A DNA stretch of 64,000 nt from Betaproteobacteria bacterium Ga0077532 (GTDB lineage Bacteria > Pseudomonadota > Gammaproteobacteria > Burkholderiales > Ga0077523): assembly GCA_001464895.1 (NCBI GenBank), contig LNEE01000037.1:123653-187652 (forward strand), written 5' to 3'. This document shows, in pieces, positions 17,427-30,760 of this stretch (positions are counted from its first letter, which is position 1; every line of letters starts with the position of its first letter). The notes under the pieces were generated by a model that was not told the DNA's origin, searched no databases, and saw only the letters and a program-made list of their open reading frames with translations. The position numbers and the translations under genes were made by a program.

Positions 17427-18611
17427 TCAGTGACGAAAGCTCGCCGCCGCGCCGGTACGACAGGGCATGCGGTCGGCCGGGAGGACGTGGACCTCGCCGC
17501 CCATGCTTTCGACGAACGTCGCGAGGTCGTCGAGCACGTCGTCGACGAGCGGATGATCGAGTTCGGCAGGATCGATACGCCCAGAGGACCGGTCGATGCG
17601 GCCGGGCAGTTCGCGCTCGGCCTCGATCAGCAGCGTCGACACGCGGCCGGCCGCTGCGGCCTCGGCGATCAGCGCCACGTCCTCGCTGCCCAGACCCTTG
17701 GCCGCGGCAGCCGCGTAGGCGTCACGCCATGACCCCTGCTGTGCCTCCTGCTGCGGGGCGGCCACGTCCCAGGCGCGTCGGCGCAGCGCTTCGGGCGACA
17801 GCCCCTGGGGGTCGGCCATCAGCCCGTCGGGCATCAGAAACGGGTTGCGGCTGACTTCGCGAAACAGGTGATGGTGCTCGGGCAGGGCCGCCAGGATCAG
17901 GGGCAGTCCCGATGGGCGCGAGTGGTGTTCCAGCACGGCACGATCCACCGCGCGGAAGAAGCGCTCGGCATCGCCGTCGATCTCGTCTTTCCTGCCGCCT
18001 TGACCATGATGCATGGCCAGGTGTCCGCCACCCACGCCGCCATACGACGCCACGGTGCTGTGCGGCTCGGTGCGCTCGTCGCCCAAGGCTGCTGTCATCG
18101 TCTCTGGCACCACGGCCGCCAGGGGAACCACATCGAGAGCGTTCCTATCCCCTTCGAAGAGCTGCACCTTGTCCCGGCTCAGCGCCAGGACCTGATAGCG
18201 CGCGGCGGACTGCAGACTCTGGCGCAGCGGCTTGGTGTGGAAGCTGTCGGCCACCACCGTCAGCTCGGCCACCGGCCGCTGCAGCAGGAACATGCGGAAC
18301 AGTCCCGGTGCGCCGAGTACGGCCAGACCGTCCAGCGTGTGGTTCCAGAATTCGTGGTCCTGGGAGAGCGCCTCGAACGGCTCCATCAGGACGCGGACTG
18401 CATCAGTCGCGTGCTGCTGTTGCAGAGATGCTTCGAGCGCCTTCAGAAGATGTCGGAAGCGGATCGGGTCCTGCTGGTTCTCCGGGTGGCGCCGATGGGT
18501 CGACTGGTAAAGCGACAGGCAGGGGCGACCCGAGAACGAAGCCAGCTCGGCTAGGCTGGTCAGCGTGAGTGTGTCGTGCGTGTGCATGACGTTCGCTTGT
18601 GTGGATTTCAT
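17427..18611 (-). CDS. baeRF-like (bacterial archaeo-eukaryotic release factor-related) protein
   Basis: 394-residue soluble protein resembling bacterial homologues of archaeo-eukaryotic peptide release factor eRF1. An N-terminal segment with [30 protein letters not shown] is followed by a middle domain ([18 protein letters not shown], then [18 protein letters not shown] and [16 protein letters not shown]) and a C-terminal L7Ae-like domain ([20 protein letters not shown]). The GG-rich loop sits where eRF1 has its GGQ motif, but here it reads GGVGGGH, so classical peptidyl hydrolysis is doubtful. Its ATG overlaps the atpA stop (ATGA), so it is translated within the N-ATPase operon. The HPF-like gene follows 35 bp downstream. 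Family assignment is by pattern only. Confidence 0.72.
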   Translation of the reverse strand: MKSTQANVMHTHDTLTLTSLAELASFSGRPCLSLYQSTHRRHPENQQDPIRFRHLLKALEASLQQQHATDAVRVLMEPFEALSQDHEFWNHTLDGLAVLGAPGLFRMFLLQRPVAELTVVADSFHTKPLRQSLQSAARYQVLALSRDKVQLFEGDRNALDVVPLAAVVPETMTAALGDERTEPHSTVASYGGVGGGHLAMHHGQGGRKDEIDGDAERFFRAVDRAVLEHHSRPSGLPLILAALPEHHHLFREVSRNPFLMPDGLMADPQGLSPEALRRRAWDVAAPQQEAQQGSWRDAYAAAAAKGLGSEDVALIAEAAAAGRVSTLLIEAERELPGRIDRSSGRIDPAELDHPLVDDVLDDLATFVESMGGEVHVLPADRMPCRTGAAASFRH

Positions 18612-20191
18612 TTCTCTTCCTTCGGTTCGATCTCTGCCAGGGGGGCAGGGGGACCCTTGTCCGACGCCTCCTCGGACAGAAAGGTTGCAAGTGCCCCTCG
18701 AGAGGCGGCGGTGACCTGTTCGCGATCGGCGTCGGCCAGTTGGTCTGCGCCCGATATTCGCTCGACAAGTTCTTCGGGCAGCGCATTTGCTGCGTCCTCG
18801 ACCACCCGCTGGGCGTTCGCCATGCAGTCCAACGCAATGGCGTCGAACAGTCCCGCGTTCAGTGCGAGCAGGATGGCGATCTGCGCCGGCACCGACACCG
18901 GGGACAGCTCGGCCTGCCCCAGGCAGGCGCGTACGCGCTTGCCGTGCGCGATGGACCGCCGTGTGTCGTCGTCCATCCGGGCGCCGAAGCGGGCGAAGGT
19001 CTCGAGTTCCTCGAACTGCGCGTAGGCCAGCTTGAGATCGCCGGCCACTGCCCGGTAGGCCGCACGCTGCGCCTTGCCGCCCACGCGCGAAACCGATTGA
19101 CCGACATCGATGGCCGGCAGCACTCCCAGTTCGAACAGGGATGGCGACAGCACGATCTGCCCGTCCGTGATGGAGATCAGGTTGGTCGGTATGTAGGCCG
19201 AGATGTTCTGTGCCTCGGTCTCGATGATGGGCAGAGCGGTCATCGAGCCGCCGCCGCGCGCAGCGTCGAGATGCGTCGCGCGCTCGAGCATCCGCGCATG
19301 GATGTAGAAGATGTCGCCGGGAAACGCCTCGCGGCCCGGCGGACGCCGCAGCAGCAGCGACAGTTCCCGGTAGGCGCGGGCGTGATGCGTGAGGTCGTCG
19401 TAGACGATCAGCACATCCCTGCCCGACTCCATGAAGTACTCGGCGATGCTGGTGGCGGCATAGGGTGCGATGTAGGCCAGACCCGGCGCGTCGTTGCCTT
19501 CGGCCACCACCACCACGGTGTAGGCCAACGCGCCCTTCTCGCGCAGCCTTGCCACGGCCTTGGCCACGGCCGACGCGCGTTGTCCGATCGCGCAGTAGAC
19601 GCAAAGCACGCCCTTGCCGCGCTGGTTGAAGATGGTGTCGATGGCGATCGCCGTCTTGCCGGTCTGGCGATCGCCCAGGATCAGTTCGCGCTGCCCCCGG
19701 CCGATGGGAATCAGCGCATCGATGACCTTGAGCCCGGTCTGCAGCGGCTCGGCCACGGGGGCGCGGTCCATGATCGCTGCCGCTGGGCGCTCGATGGGGA
19801 GGCGCTCGCGGGTCGCCGGGCGCCCCCCGCCGTCAAGAGGCCTACCCATTGGATCGATCACCCGGCCGAGCAGCGCGTCGCCCACCGCGACGTCCATCAC
19901 GCGGCCGCTGCGCTGCACCTCCTGGCCGGCGCGCAGATGGGTGTGGTCGCCCAGCAGCACGACGTCGATGCCGTCGTCGTCGAGGTTGAAGGCGAAGCCC
20001 GACAGCCCGCCCGCGAACCGCAGCAGTTCCTCGAATCCCACACCGGGCAGTCCGTGCACCCGTGCGATGCCCGTGGAGACGCTCGCGACGGTGCCCACTT
20101 CGCGCGGCACGAGTTGCGGCGTGAAGGCCTGCAGGTGCCCGGCCAGATCGGCGAGCGCCGCTTCCACCACGCCATGCAGCGAAGCCGCCAT
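18608..20191 (-). CDS. atpA: N-ATPase alpha subunit
   Basis: About 527-residue alpha subunit. The P-loop [13 protein letters not shown] is followed by [17 protein letters not shown], the [32 protein letters not shown] block, [36 protein letters not shown], and the helical C-terminal domain. The start is either the ATG at 20191 (used here) or a GTG at 20209 that overlaps the atpF stop (GTGA) and would add six residues. The latter is plausible on coupling grounds. Gene order places it before the baeRF/HPF insertion. Confidence 0.95.
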   Translation of the reverse strand: MAASLHGVVEAALADLAGHLQAFTPQLVPREVGTVASVSTGIARVHGLPGVGFEELLRFAGGLSGFAFNLDDDGIDVVLLGDHTHLRAGQEVQRSGRVMDVAVGDALLGRVIDPMGRPLDGGGRPATRERLPIERPAAAIMDRAPVAEPLQTGLKVIDALIPIGRGQRELILGDRQTGKTAIAIDTIFNQRGKGVLCVYCAIGQRASAVAKAVARLREKGALAYTVVVVAEGNDAPGLAYIAPYAATSIAEYFMESGRDVLIVYDDLTHHARAYRELSLLLRRPPGREAFPGDIFYIHARMLERATHLDAARGGGSMTALPIIETEAQNISAYIPTNLISITDGQIVLSPSLFELGVLPAIDVGQSVSRVGGKAQRAAYRAVAGDLKLAYAQFEELETFARFGARMDDDTRRSIAHGKRVRACLGQAELSPVSVPAQIAILLALNAGLFDAIALDCMANAQRVVEDAANALPEELVERISGADQLADADREQVTAASRGALATFLSEEASDKGPPAPLAEIEPKEEK

Positions 20192-20205
20192 CGGTGCACT
20201 GGTCG

Positions 20206-20979
20206 TCACGCGGGCGCCGCCGCGCGGATCGTTTCTTCGAGTCCCGACGACAGGGCACCGAGATAGTCCGAGATGCTCCAGGCGAGCTTCTGTCCGTACG
20301 CGCTGAGTTCGATGCCGCCGATCAGCCCGGGGATCGTCTCGAACCTGAGCGGGACGGGCTGTCCGGCGGACGCCTCCAAGGCGGCGCGGATCGCTGCCTG
20401 CTGCGCTGCCGGCAGTGCGAAGGCGCTTCGCAGCGACGCCGGCTCGGCCTCGGAAGCGGCACGGAGCGCCGCGCAGAGCGCGACCAGCGCCGGACCCTCG
20501 ATGGCCTCCAGGCGCCGGACGAAGACCTCGCACATGCGCTGCTCCAGAGTGACCCCGGAAAGGTCACCCAGCACGCGGCGCGCGATGTCGAACACCTGCT
20601 GCTGCGTGTAGCGGGCGATCTCGGCGTGCAGTTGCCGCACCTCGGTCAGCAGCGCTTTCGCGCGCTGGGCACTGGCCGCGTCGGCCGCCTCACGGGCTTC
20701 GTTCTGGAGGCGTTCGCGCTCGGCCTTCGCTGCGTCCCGGGCCTCGCGCAGCAAGGTGGCGCGCTGGTCGTCGAACGCCTGATTCTTCTGCTGGAACTCG
20801 TCCTGCCGACGGTGTGCCTCGGCCGCCGCACTGGCGGCGTCCGCCAGTGCGGCGGCGATCTTCTGCTCCCTCGCCGCGATGGCGTCCAGCACAGGCTGAT
20901 AAAGGAAGCGCTTCATCAACCACACCAGGATGACGAAGTTCAGCAGCTGCGCGCCGACGGTGAACCAGTCGATGGGCAT
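20206..20979 (-). CDS. atpF: N-ATPase b subunit with delta-like C-terminal region
   Basis: 257-residue peripheral stalk subunit: one N-terminal TM ([21 protein letters not shown]), then a long Ala/Glu/Arg-rich coiled coil to about residue 140, and a globular C-terminal part ending [31 protein letters not shown], which resembles the C-terminus of F-type delta. Ordinary b subunits are about 156 residues, and this operon has no separate atpH. The sequence therefore suggests a b-delta fusion supplying both functions, in line with N-ATPase operons lacking delta. The start lies next to the inverted-repeat element that separates it from atpE. Confidence 0.92.
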   Translation of the reverse strand: MPIDWFTVGAQLLNFVILVWLMKRFLYQPVLDAIAAREQKIAAALADAASAAAEAHRRQDEFQQKNQAFDDQRATLLREARDAAKAERERLQNEAREAADAASAQRAKALLTEVRQLHAEIARYTQQQVFDIARRVLGDLSGVTLEQRMCEVFVRRLEAIEGPALVALCAALRAASEAEPASLRSAFALPAAQQAAIRAALEASAGQPVPLRFETIPGLIGGIELSAYGQKLAWSISDYLGALSSGLEETIRAAAPA

Positions 20980-20983
20980 GGCT

Positions 20984-21211
20984 TAGTGTCTCGACACAGA
21001 AGTATCGCAACGTCGGAACGCGCCGCGCGGCGCCATGCGGCGTTGCGAATCCTCGCCAGATGTCCAACCTGGCTGTGGTTCGCGCCTGGCCTGGCGCCCC
21101 GTGTCGCACGCCGACGCCCGACCAACGCAGTGCTCACTCATGGTCAATCCTCTCCGCGCACCGAAACCGCGATTGCGATCGATGCTTGCGAACTTCTGTG
21201 TCGAGACACTA
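20984..21211. mobile_element. 228-bp MITE-like sequence with 20-bp perfect terminal inverted repeats
   Basis: The ends are TAGTGTCTCGACACAGAAGT (20984-21003) and its exact reverse complement (21192-21211). With a one-base offset the similarity continues inward (TCGCAA on both sides). The interior has no credible gene. The element fills the atpE-atpF gap almost exactly: it begins 5 bp past the atpF start, and its right end supplies the TAG stop of atpE. In the transcript the arms could pair into a long-range stem. I recognise no named IS family and see no unambiguous target-site duplication. Confidence 0.7.
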
Positions 21212-21508
21212 CGGCCCTGCCGTCCCTGCCGCCTGGGTAGCAGCGGCCACCGCGGCATTCCAGAACGGGTTCGCGAAGATCAGGATCATCGACACCACGA
21301 AGCAGTAGATGGCCGTCGACTCGATCATCGCCAGGCCGACGAACAGCGTGCGCGTGATGGTGGCCGAGGCATCGGGTTGCTGGGCGAGCGACGTGAGCGC
21401 CACCGCCACAGCCCTGCCCTCGGCAAGTGCCGGCCCCATGGTTCCGAAGCCGGTGGTGAGGCCGGCGATGACGATGGAAGCAACGGCAATCCAGGTGAGA
21501 GAGTCCAT
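21209..21508 (-). CDS. atpE: N-ATPase c subunit (rotor ring)
   Basis: 99-residue two-helix proteolipid. Helix 1 has GFGTMGPALAEGRAVAVAL with Glu30, the polar loop is AQQPDAS, and helix 2 carries AMIESTAIYCFVV with Glu63-Ser64-Thr65 and Tyr68. The E-S-T-x-x-Y pattern is the signature of Na+-binding c subunits. The additional carboxylate in helix 1 (Glu30 where Na+ F-ATPases have Gln) is typical of N-ATPases, for which both Na+ and H+ coupling have been proposed. AAGGATCC precedes the ATG at 21508. The stop lies within the inverted repeat of the downstream element. Confidence 0.95.
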   Translation of the reverse strand: MDSLTWIAVASIVIAGLTTGFGTMGPALAEGRAVAVALTSLAQQPDASATITRTLFVGLAMIESTAIYCFVVSMILIFANPFWNAAVAAATQAAGTAGP

Positions 21509-21550
21509 GCAGGATCCTTCGAGGAGGTTGGACGGCGTGACGGCCGGATG

Positions 21551-22261
21551 TCAGGCCGCCGAGGCAGGAATCGGCTCTTGCAGGGCTTTCCCGCCGCTCG
21601 CATTGCGGGACGCGGCCGCGATGTACACCGCCGCAAGGATGGTGAAGATGTAGGCCTGCACCATGCCGGTCAGCAGGCCCAGCGCTGTCATGGCGACGGG
21701 GAAGACGAAGGGCGTGATCGACAGCAGGATCGCGATGATCATCGCGCCGCTCATCATGTTGCCGAACAGGCGCACGGCCAGCGCGAGCGTGCGCGAGACT
21801 TCGCTGATCAGGTTGAACGGCAGCATGACCGGCGTCGGCTGCACGTACGATTTCAGGTAGGCGAGCAGGCCCTGGCCCGAGATGCCGAACAGCGGCACTG
21901 CGACCAGTACGCACAGCGCCAGCGCCGCGGTGGTCGACAGCGACGCCGTGGGCGGCTCGTAGCCGGGAATCACGGTGGCGAGTGCCGACGCGGCGACGAA
22001 CAGGAACAGGGTGCCGAGAAACCCGAGGTAGCGGCGCGGCGCCTTGAGGCCGACATCCTCGATCTGCGTCACGATGCCGGTGACGACGATCTCCAGCAGG
22101 TTCTGCCAGCGCGAGCGTTCGTGGTCGGCGGTGAGCCGACGCGTGATGAGTGCGGCGCCCAGCACGAGCACCACCATCAGCGCCCACGTGAACACGATGG
22201 TGGCGTTCAGCTTCACGAACCCGTACTGCCAGAAGATCCACGCATCCGGCGTCAGGCGCAT
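21551..22261 (-). CDS. atpB: N-ATPase a subunit
   Basis: 236-residue membrane stator subunit with five to six TM helices. The ion-channel helix has ISEVSRTLALAVRLFGNMMSG, which contains the essential Arg preceding LFGN, and the last helix is GMVQAYIFTILAAVYIAAA with the conserved Gln/Tyr region. The ATG at 22261 overlaps the atpR stop by 10 bp. It starts MRLTPDAWIFWQYGFVKLNATIVFTW, an N-type a-subunit N-terminus with no F-type signal. Confidence 0.95.
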   Translation of the reverse strand: MRLTPDAWIFWQYGFVKLNATIVFTWALMVVLVLGAALITRRLTADHERSRWQNLLEIVVTGIVTQIEDVGLKAPRRYLGFLGTLFLFVAASALATVIPGYEPPTASLSTTAALALCVLVAVPLFGISGQGLLAYLKSYVQPTPVMLPFNLISEVSRTLALAVRLFGNMMSGAMIIAILLSITPFVFPVAMTALGLLTGMVQAYIFTILAAVYIAAASRNASGGKALQEPIPASAA

Positions 22262-22548
22262 GGCGGCGCCTCCACGGCAGGCGTTCGTCGGGTGCTGCGA
22301 AGCACGATGACCCGCGCCATCAGGAAACCCAGCAGGCACAATCCCATGCGTGCCGGTTGCCCCGCGCCAATGGCGTAGAAGCCGGCAAGCACGAGGGCGG
22401 TGCGCAGCACGAGGCTCGCAACGAACCACCACGCCGGGGCCGCCGAGGCCGCGCCCCGTCGCACTGTCCACCACAGCCCGCCGAAGAAGACGCACCCCAA
22501 CGCGACGCCTGCCATGAAGGCCACTGCCCAGGCTGCGACGTCAGCCAT
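22252..22548 (-). CDS. atpR: N-ATPase-specific membrane subunit AtpR
   Basis: 98-residue protein with three predicted TM helices, in the position where all N-ATPase operons have atpR, between atpQ and atpB. Helix 2 contains a membrane Arg (FVASLVLRTALVLAGFYAIG) and helix 3 another (LLGFLMARVIVLRSTRR), consistent with the proposal that AtpR Arg residues contact the c-ring carboxylates. It overlaps both neighbours by 8-10 bp. Assignment rests on length, topology and position. Confidence 0.85.
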   Translation of the reverse strand: MADVAAWAVAFMAGVALGCVFFGGLWWTVRRGAASAAPAWWFVASLVLRTALVLAGFYAIGAGQPARMGLCLLGFLMARVIVLRSTRRTPAVEAPPCA

Positions 22549-22896
22549 CGGGACGCTCCTGCTCGTCGCGCATCGCCTGGTCTTCGCGGGAGGCCCAATG
22601 CCAGGCGTTCAGGCAACCGATGGCCAGCCCGCCCACCAGCAGCGCCAGCGTCCACGAGCGCCCTCCGGGATCGCGATGATCGAGCCACAGGCCGAGCGCC
22701 GCGCCAAGCAGCGTCGGCAACGCCACCGACCAACCGATCAAACCCATCATGCCCAGTCCGAACCAGACCCCCGGTGTTCCACCGCGTCGGGCCTTGAGCT
22801 TGCGCGACACCTTCGCGCCGACCTGATCGGCCAACGTCGGAGCAGCGGGATGAGGGGCGGTGGCCGGGCGCGGCGTCACCCGCTTCGGTTCCTGAC

Positions 22897-22900
<4 letters not shown>
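22541..22900 (-). CDS. atpQ: N-ATPase-associated AtpI-like protein AtpQ
   Basis: 119 residues: a polar, Pro-rich N-terminus of about 45 residues, then two TM helices with a short loop carrying GLWLDHRDPGG, and a charged tail. This matches the AtpI/AtpQ (F0F1-ATPase_gene1) type, thought to help c-ring assembly or Mg2+ handling. The start overlaps atpC by four bases (ATGA). It is the fourth element of the canonical D-C-Q-R order. Confidence 0.85.
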
Positions 22901-24793
<1,893 letters not shown>

Positions 24794-24910
24794 TCATGCA
24801 GCGCTCCGCCAGTTTCGTCAGCGCCCGGCTGCCCGTCCGTACGACAGCGCACATGGGCCGTGTCGTGTCGGACGGTTGCCAGTGGCTGCGGGGAATGTCT
24901 TGCTTGATGG

Positions 24911-27226
<2,316 letters not shown>

Positions 27227-27236
27227 GGTACATCGC

Positions 27237-27443
27237 ATGGCACGCATCACCGTCGAAGACGCCCTGAACTACATCCCCAACCGCTTCGATCTGACGCTCG
27301 CAGCCACCTACCGGGCCCGCGAGATCGCCAACGGTGCCACGCCCCAGGTGGAAGCCAACAAGGACAAGCCCACCGTGATCGCGCTCCGTGAAATGGCCCT
27401 CGGCCTGATCGGAATCGAGATCCTCCATCGAAAGACTCACTGA
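27237..27443 (+). CDS. rpoZ: RNA polymerase omega subunit
   Basis: 68-residue omega: [33 protein letters not shown], then [19 protein letters not shown], the conserved core that packs on beta' and forms part of a ppGpp site. It starts 10 bp after gmk with GAAGTGAGGT as ribosome-binding site, and spoT follows 55 bp downstream. Confidence 0.97.
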   Translation: MARITVEDALNYIPNRFDLTLAATYRAREIANGATPQVEANKDKPTVIALREMALGLIGIEILHRKTH

Positions 27444-27498
27444 CCCACATCCGGGGCCATCCCGCGCCCCGGAGCCCCTAGCGACTGCCCGCCTCATC

Positions 27499-29622
27499 AT
27501 GGGACACATGTCCGAAGCCGAGGCGCTCCTGCGCCAGGCAGCCGGGTATCTGAAGCCGGACGACGTCACTCAGCTCGAGTCGGCATTCCATTTCAGCGCG
27601 CAGGCGCACGAGGGGCAGTTCCGCAAGACCGGCGAGCCCTACGTCTCCCACCCGGTCGCCGTCGCCGAGATCCTCACCGAGTGGCACCTCGATTCGCAGG
27701 CACTGACTGCGGCGCTGCTGCATGACGTGATGGAAGACACCGCGGTCACGAAGGCCGAGATCGCGGAGAAGTTCGGGCGGATGGTGGCGGAGCTGGTGGA
27801 CGGCGTCTCGAAGCTCGACCGCATCGAGTTCGAGAGCCACGAGCACGCGCAGGCCGAGAACTTCCGCAAGATGGTGCTGGCGATGACGCGGGACGTGCGC
27901 GTCATCCTCATCAAGCTCGCCGACCGGCTGCACAACATGCGCACGCTCGACGTGATGAATCCGGCGAAGCGCGCGCGGATCGCCCGCGAGACGATCGACA
28001 TCTACGCGCCGATCGCGAACCGCCTGGGGTTGAACAGCCTCTTCCAGGAACTGCAGGAACTCTCGTTCAAGCATCTCTTTCCGGTGCGCTATCGGGTGCT
28101 GTCGAAGGCGCTGTCGTCGGCCCGCGGAAATCGCCGTGAAGTCGTGCAGCGCATCCTCGACGCGATCAAGGCGCGGCTCGAGGAGGCGGGTATCGAGGCC
28201 TCGGTGAGCGGGCGCGAGAAGAACCTCTTCAGCATCTACACCAAGATGCAGGAGAAGCACCTCACCTTCGCGCAGGTCTACGACATCTACGGGTTCCGGG
28301 TGGTCGTGAAGGATGTCCCGTCCTGCTACGTCGCGATGGGCGCGCTCCACGGCCTCTACAAGCCGATCCCCGGGAAGTTCAAGGACTACATCGCGATCCC
28401 GAAGGCGAACGGCTACCAGTCGCTCCACACCACGTTGTTCGGGCCGTTCGGCATGCCCCTCGAGGTGCAGATCCGCACCCAGGAGATGCACAAGGTCGCC
28501 GAGGCGGGCGTCGCCTCGCACTGGCTCTACAAGGCCACCGATTCCGAGCTGAACGAGCTGCAGCAGAAGACCCACCAGTGGCTGCAGAGCCTGCTCGAGA
28601 TGCAGACGCAGAGCGGGTCGTCGATAGAGTTCCTCGAGCACCTGAAGGTCGATCTGTTCCCCGACGAGGTCTACGTCTTCACGCCGAAGGGGCGGATCCT
28701 GTCGCTGCCGCACGGCGCGACCTGCGTCGACTTCGCGTACGCCGTGCACACGGACATCGGCAACCGCTGCATCTCCGCCCGCGTGAACCACGAACTGGTG
28801 CCGCTGCGGACGGTGCTGCGCAACGGCGATCGCGTCGAGATCATCACGGCGGCGCATGCGAAACCGAATCCCGCGTGGCTCAACTATGTGGTCACGGGGA
28901 AGGCGCGCTCGTACATCCGTCACTTCCTCAAGACGATGCAGTACGAGGAGTCCGCGCAACTCGGCGAACGACTGCTCAACCAGGCGCTGGCAGCGCTGCA
29001 GACGAGTTCGGCAGACGTCACCGAAGCCCGGTGGACCAAGCTGCTGAAGGACCGCAACGCGCAGTCACGTCTCGAGGTGCTCGCGGACATCGGCCTCGGC
29101 AAGCTCCTCGCCTTCGTCGTGGCACGGCGACTCCTGCATCTCGGCGACCACGAGGGCGATCCGACGCGGCAACCCGGATCGGTCGCGATCCGCGGCTCCG
29201 AAGGCATGGCGCTGCAGCTCGCGAAATGCTGCCATCCGATCCCGGGCGATCCGATCATCGGGTACATCAAGAAAGGCCAGGGGCTGGTGGTGCACACACA
29301 CGACTGTCCCGTGGCGCGGAAGACGCGTGGCGACCCGGACAAGTGGCTCGACGTGGAGTGGGCACCCGACATCAACCGGCTCTTCTCGGTGAACATCAAG
29401 CTCGTGGTGTCGAACCAGCGCGGCGCGCTGGCGAAGCTGGCCGCGGAGATCGCAGAAGGTGGGGCGAACATCGACAATGTCAGTCTCGAGCCGGGCGATT
29501 CGAGTGCGTACGCGAACGTGCACTTCACGCTGCAGGTGAAGAGCCGTCCGCACCTTGCGCTGATCATGCGCGGGCTGCGCCGCATCCCCGACGTGATCCG
29601 GATCAACCGGCTCAAGGGTTGA
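27499..29622 (+). CDS. spoT: bifunctional (p)ppGpp synthetase/hydrolase
   Basis: 707-residue Rel/SpoT-type enzyme. The HD hydrolase domain has intact metal ligands (YVSHPVAVAEIL, LLHDVMEDT, LADRLHNMRTL). The synthetase domain is intact (KNLFSIYTKMQ, VYDIYGFRVVV, KANGYQSLHTTLFG). A TGS domain (DEVYVFTPKGRILSLPHGATCVDFAY), a conserved Cys/His zinc-finger-like segment (KCCHPIPGDPIIGYI) and a C-terminal ACT domain follow. Both halves appear competent. The ATG at 27499 is followed by a second ATG at codon 4, which is an equally possible start. Confidence 0.96.
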   Translation: MGHMSEAEALLRQAAGYLKPDDVTQLESAFHFSAQAHEGQFRKTGEPYVSHPVAVAEILTEWHLDSQALTAALLHDVMEDTAVTKAEIAEKFGRMVAELVDGVSKLDRIEFESHEHAQAENFRKMVLAMTRDVRVILIKLADRLHNMRTLDVMNPAKRARIARETIDIYAPIANRLGLNSLFQELQELSFKHLFPVRYRVLSKALSSARGNRREVVQRILDAIKARLEEAGIEASVSGREKNLFSIYTKMQEKHLTFAQVYDIYGFRVVVKDVPSCYVAMGALHGLYKPIPGKFKDYIAIPKANGYQSLHTTLFGPFGMPLEVQIRTQEMHKVAEAGVASHWLYKATDSELNELQQKTHQWLQSLLEMQTQSGSSIEFLEHLKVDLFPDEVYVFTPKGRILSLPHGATCVDFAYAVHTDIGNRCISARVNHELVPLRTVLRNGDRVEIITAAHAKPNPAWLNYVVTGKARSYIRHFLKTMQYEESAQLGERLLNQALAALQTSSADVTEARWTKLLKDRNAQSRLEVLADIGLGKLLAFVVARRLLHLGDHEGDPTRQPGSVAIRGSEGMALQLAKCCHPIPGDPIIGYIKKGQGLVVHTHDCPVARKTRGDPDKWLDVEWAPDINRLFSVNIKLVVSNQRGALAKLAAEIAEGGANIDNVSLEPGDSSAYANVHFTLQVKSRPHLALIMRGLRRIPDVIRINRLKG

Positions 29623-29748
29623 GGCAATGCGTCGCCGCACGGACGCGTCGGTTGGTACACCCGGCGCGCTTGATGTGCGTCAACGGCGCTGCAGTCCCGG
29701 GTCGCGAGAATGCGGCTCTCTGTTCGAGCTTACGAATGAGGTGGTCCC

Positions 29749-30051
29749 GTGAGAAAGCACTGGATGAGGTCCGCACTCCTCGCGAGTGTCGTGATCTGCG
29801 CGACAGGCCTCGCGCAGGCGGGTGAAGACGCTGCCGGGACGGAGACCCTGCAGCCGCGCAGCGATCGGCTGGACATCTTCGGCGCTGGCATGTGTCACCA
29901 GTGCGAATGGCGTCCGCGCGCCAAGGTGATGGCCGCGCAGGAGCAGTGCGGCGTCACCGCGGACGGCAAGGCGAGGGTGGGCGTCTTCGAATGCGGACGC
30001 TCCCCGCAATGCGACCCGGTCTGCAACTTCATCAGCTGCGAAGGGCAGTGA
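29749..30051 (+). CDS. small secreted cysteine-rich protein, unknown function
   Basis: 100 residues with a Sec signal peptide (RKHWMRSALLASVVICATGLAQA, cleavage near residue 25). The mature part holds seven cysteines (MCHQCEW, QCG, ECG, QCDPVC, SC), so it probably forms disulfides in the periplasm or binds a metal. I do not recognise the family. The start is GTG at 29749 with GAGGTGG just upstream. Confidence 0.65.
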   Translation: MRKHWMRSALLASVVICATGLAQAGEDAAGTETLQPRSDRLDIFGAGMCHQCEWRPRAKVMAAQEQCGVTADGKARVGVFECGRSPQCDPVCNFISCEGQ

Positions 30052-30218
30052 CCTGACCCTTCGTCCCGGACGCACCTGCGCGCCCCGCTCCCTCTAGCCA
30101 CCCGCGCAGGACCGACCGTCGGGCTCTCGCGACGTTGCGGTCAGGGATTTCGCCGCCCGGCGCACAGCGCGACTCTCTGTCGCCGATAAATCTCTGATTT
30201 AATGAACTTTTCCCCCTC

Positions 30219-30234
30219 TGGCACAGCCCTTGAT
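30219..30234 (+). promoter_or_regulatory. possible sigma-54 type (-24/-12) promoter
   Basis: TGGCACAGCCCTTGAT matches the consensus TGGCACG-N4-TTGCW in spacing and most positions, but the -12 dinucleotide reads GA instead of the usually invariant GC. A start near 30246 would produce a short transcript ending at the strong terminator at 30301-30333. An ordinary sigma-70 promoter in the same AT-rich stretch is an alternative. Confidence 0.4.
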
Positions 30235-30244
30235 AAAGAGCTGA

Positions 30245-30333
30245 CCGGCGGTGTTCGAGTCCCCCGACCGAACTCTGTCATTTGTCCAGTGGGACTTCAC
30301 CGCCCGACCGCCAAGGTGGTCGGGCGGGCTTTT
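30245..30333 (+). ncRNA. candidate small RNA or attenuator leader, about 90 nt
   Basis: This gene-free interval reads as three consecutive hairpins: GTTCG/CGAAC (30253-30257 with 30269-30273), GTCC-AGTG-GGAC (30284-30295), and the terminator hairpin 30301-30326 followed by CTTTT. Promoter-like sequence lies just upstream. It could be a free-standing small RNA or a leader that attenuates transcription into the membrane protein gene at 30352. There is no protein evidence and the family is not recognised. Confidence 0.4.
30301..30333 (+). terminator. strong intrinsic terminator
   Basis: CGCCCGACC (30301-30309) pairs perfectly with GGTCGGGCG (30318-30326), giving a 9-bp GC-rich stem with an 8-nt loop, followed by GGCTTTTC. 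It lies 19 bp before the start codon of the next gene, so it sits in that gene's leader. Confidence 0.75.
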
Positions 30334-30351
30334 CGATTCAGAGGTGGTGGC

Positions 30352-30705
30352 ATGCTCAGCGACACGAAATCGACACCGCGGCGGCGCACGGGACTCTTCG
30401 CCGATCTGCAGAGCGTGGCAGTCCATGGGATCGTCCTCGCGCTGATGGCCATCGGCGTTGGGGGGGGCCTCTACAAGGCGCTGCGACCGGGCGGTTGGCT
30501 CTCCAACCTAACGAGCGGCCTAGTAACCGGCGGATCGTGGTCCATCCTCTTCGGGATCGGCGCCCTCATCGGCGTGGGGCTGGTGGTACGGCAGTGGTTG
30601 GACGCTCCTGAGAGCACCGGCACCCGAGGCGATCTCGTGCTGTATGCCGCCATGGGGCTCGGCGTCTTCTTCACCTTCGAGCTGATCGTCAACGGGTCGT
30701 TGTAG
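30352..30705 (+). CDS. small integral membrane protein, unknown function
   Basis: 117 residues with three predicted TM helices (SVAVHGIVLALMAIGVGGGLYKAL, SWSILFGIGALIGVGLVVRQWL, DLVLYAAMGLGVFFTFELIVNG) after a basic N-terminus (KSTPRRRTGLF). The ATG at 30352 follows GAGGTGGTGG, whereas longer upstream in-frame codons would read through the terminator hairpin and are rejected. It converges with the FAH-family gene. No family recognised. Confidence 0.6.
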   Translation: MLSDTKSTPRRRTGLFADLQSVAVHGIVLALMAIGVGGGLYKALRPGGWLSNLTSGLVTGGSWSILFGIGALIGVGLVVRQWLDAPESTGTRGDLVLYAAMGLGVFFTFELIVNGSL

Positions 30706-30760
30706 GGCAACGCACTCCGCGTCGGGACCTCACGGCCCGGCGAAGCCTCGCACGGCGCGC

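Noticed and set aside
17427..18611. Calling the baeRF-like protein a functional peptide release factor
   Set aside because: The loop reads GGVGGGH rather than GGQ, so peptidyl-tRNA hydrolysis cannot be claimed; only the family resemblance is kept.
21035..22378. A 447-codon plus-strand frame across the atpE-atpB region
   Set aside because: Antisense to conserved N-ATPase subunits and the inverted-repeat element; composition is that of a shadow frame.
30202..30351. Fifty extra N-terminal residues for the membrane protein at 30352
   Set aside because: They would be encoded across a strong terminator hairpin, and the ATG at 30352 has GAGGTGG upstream.
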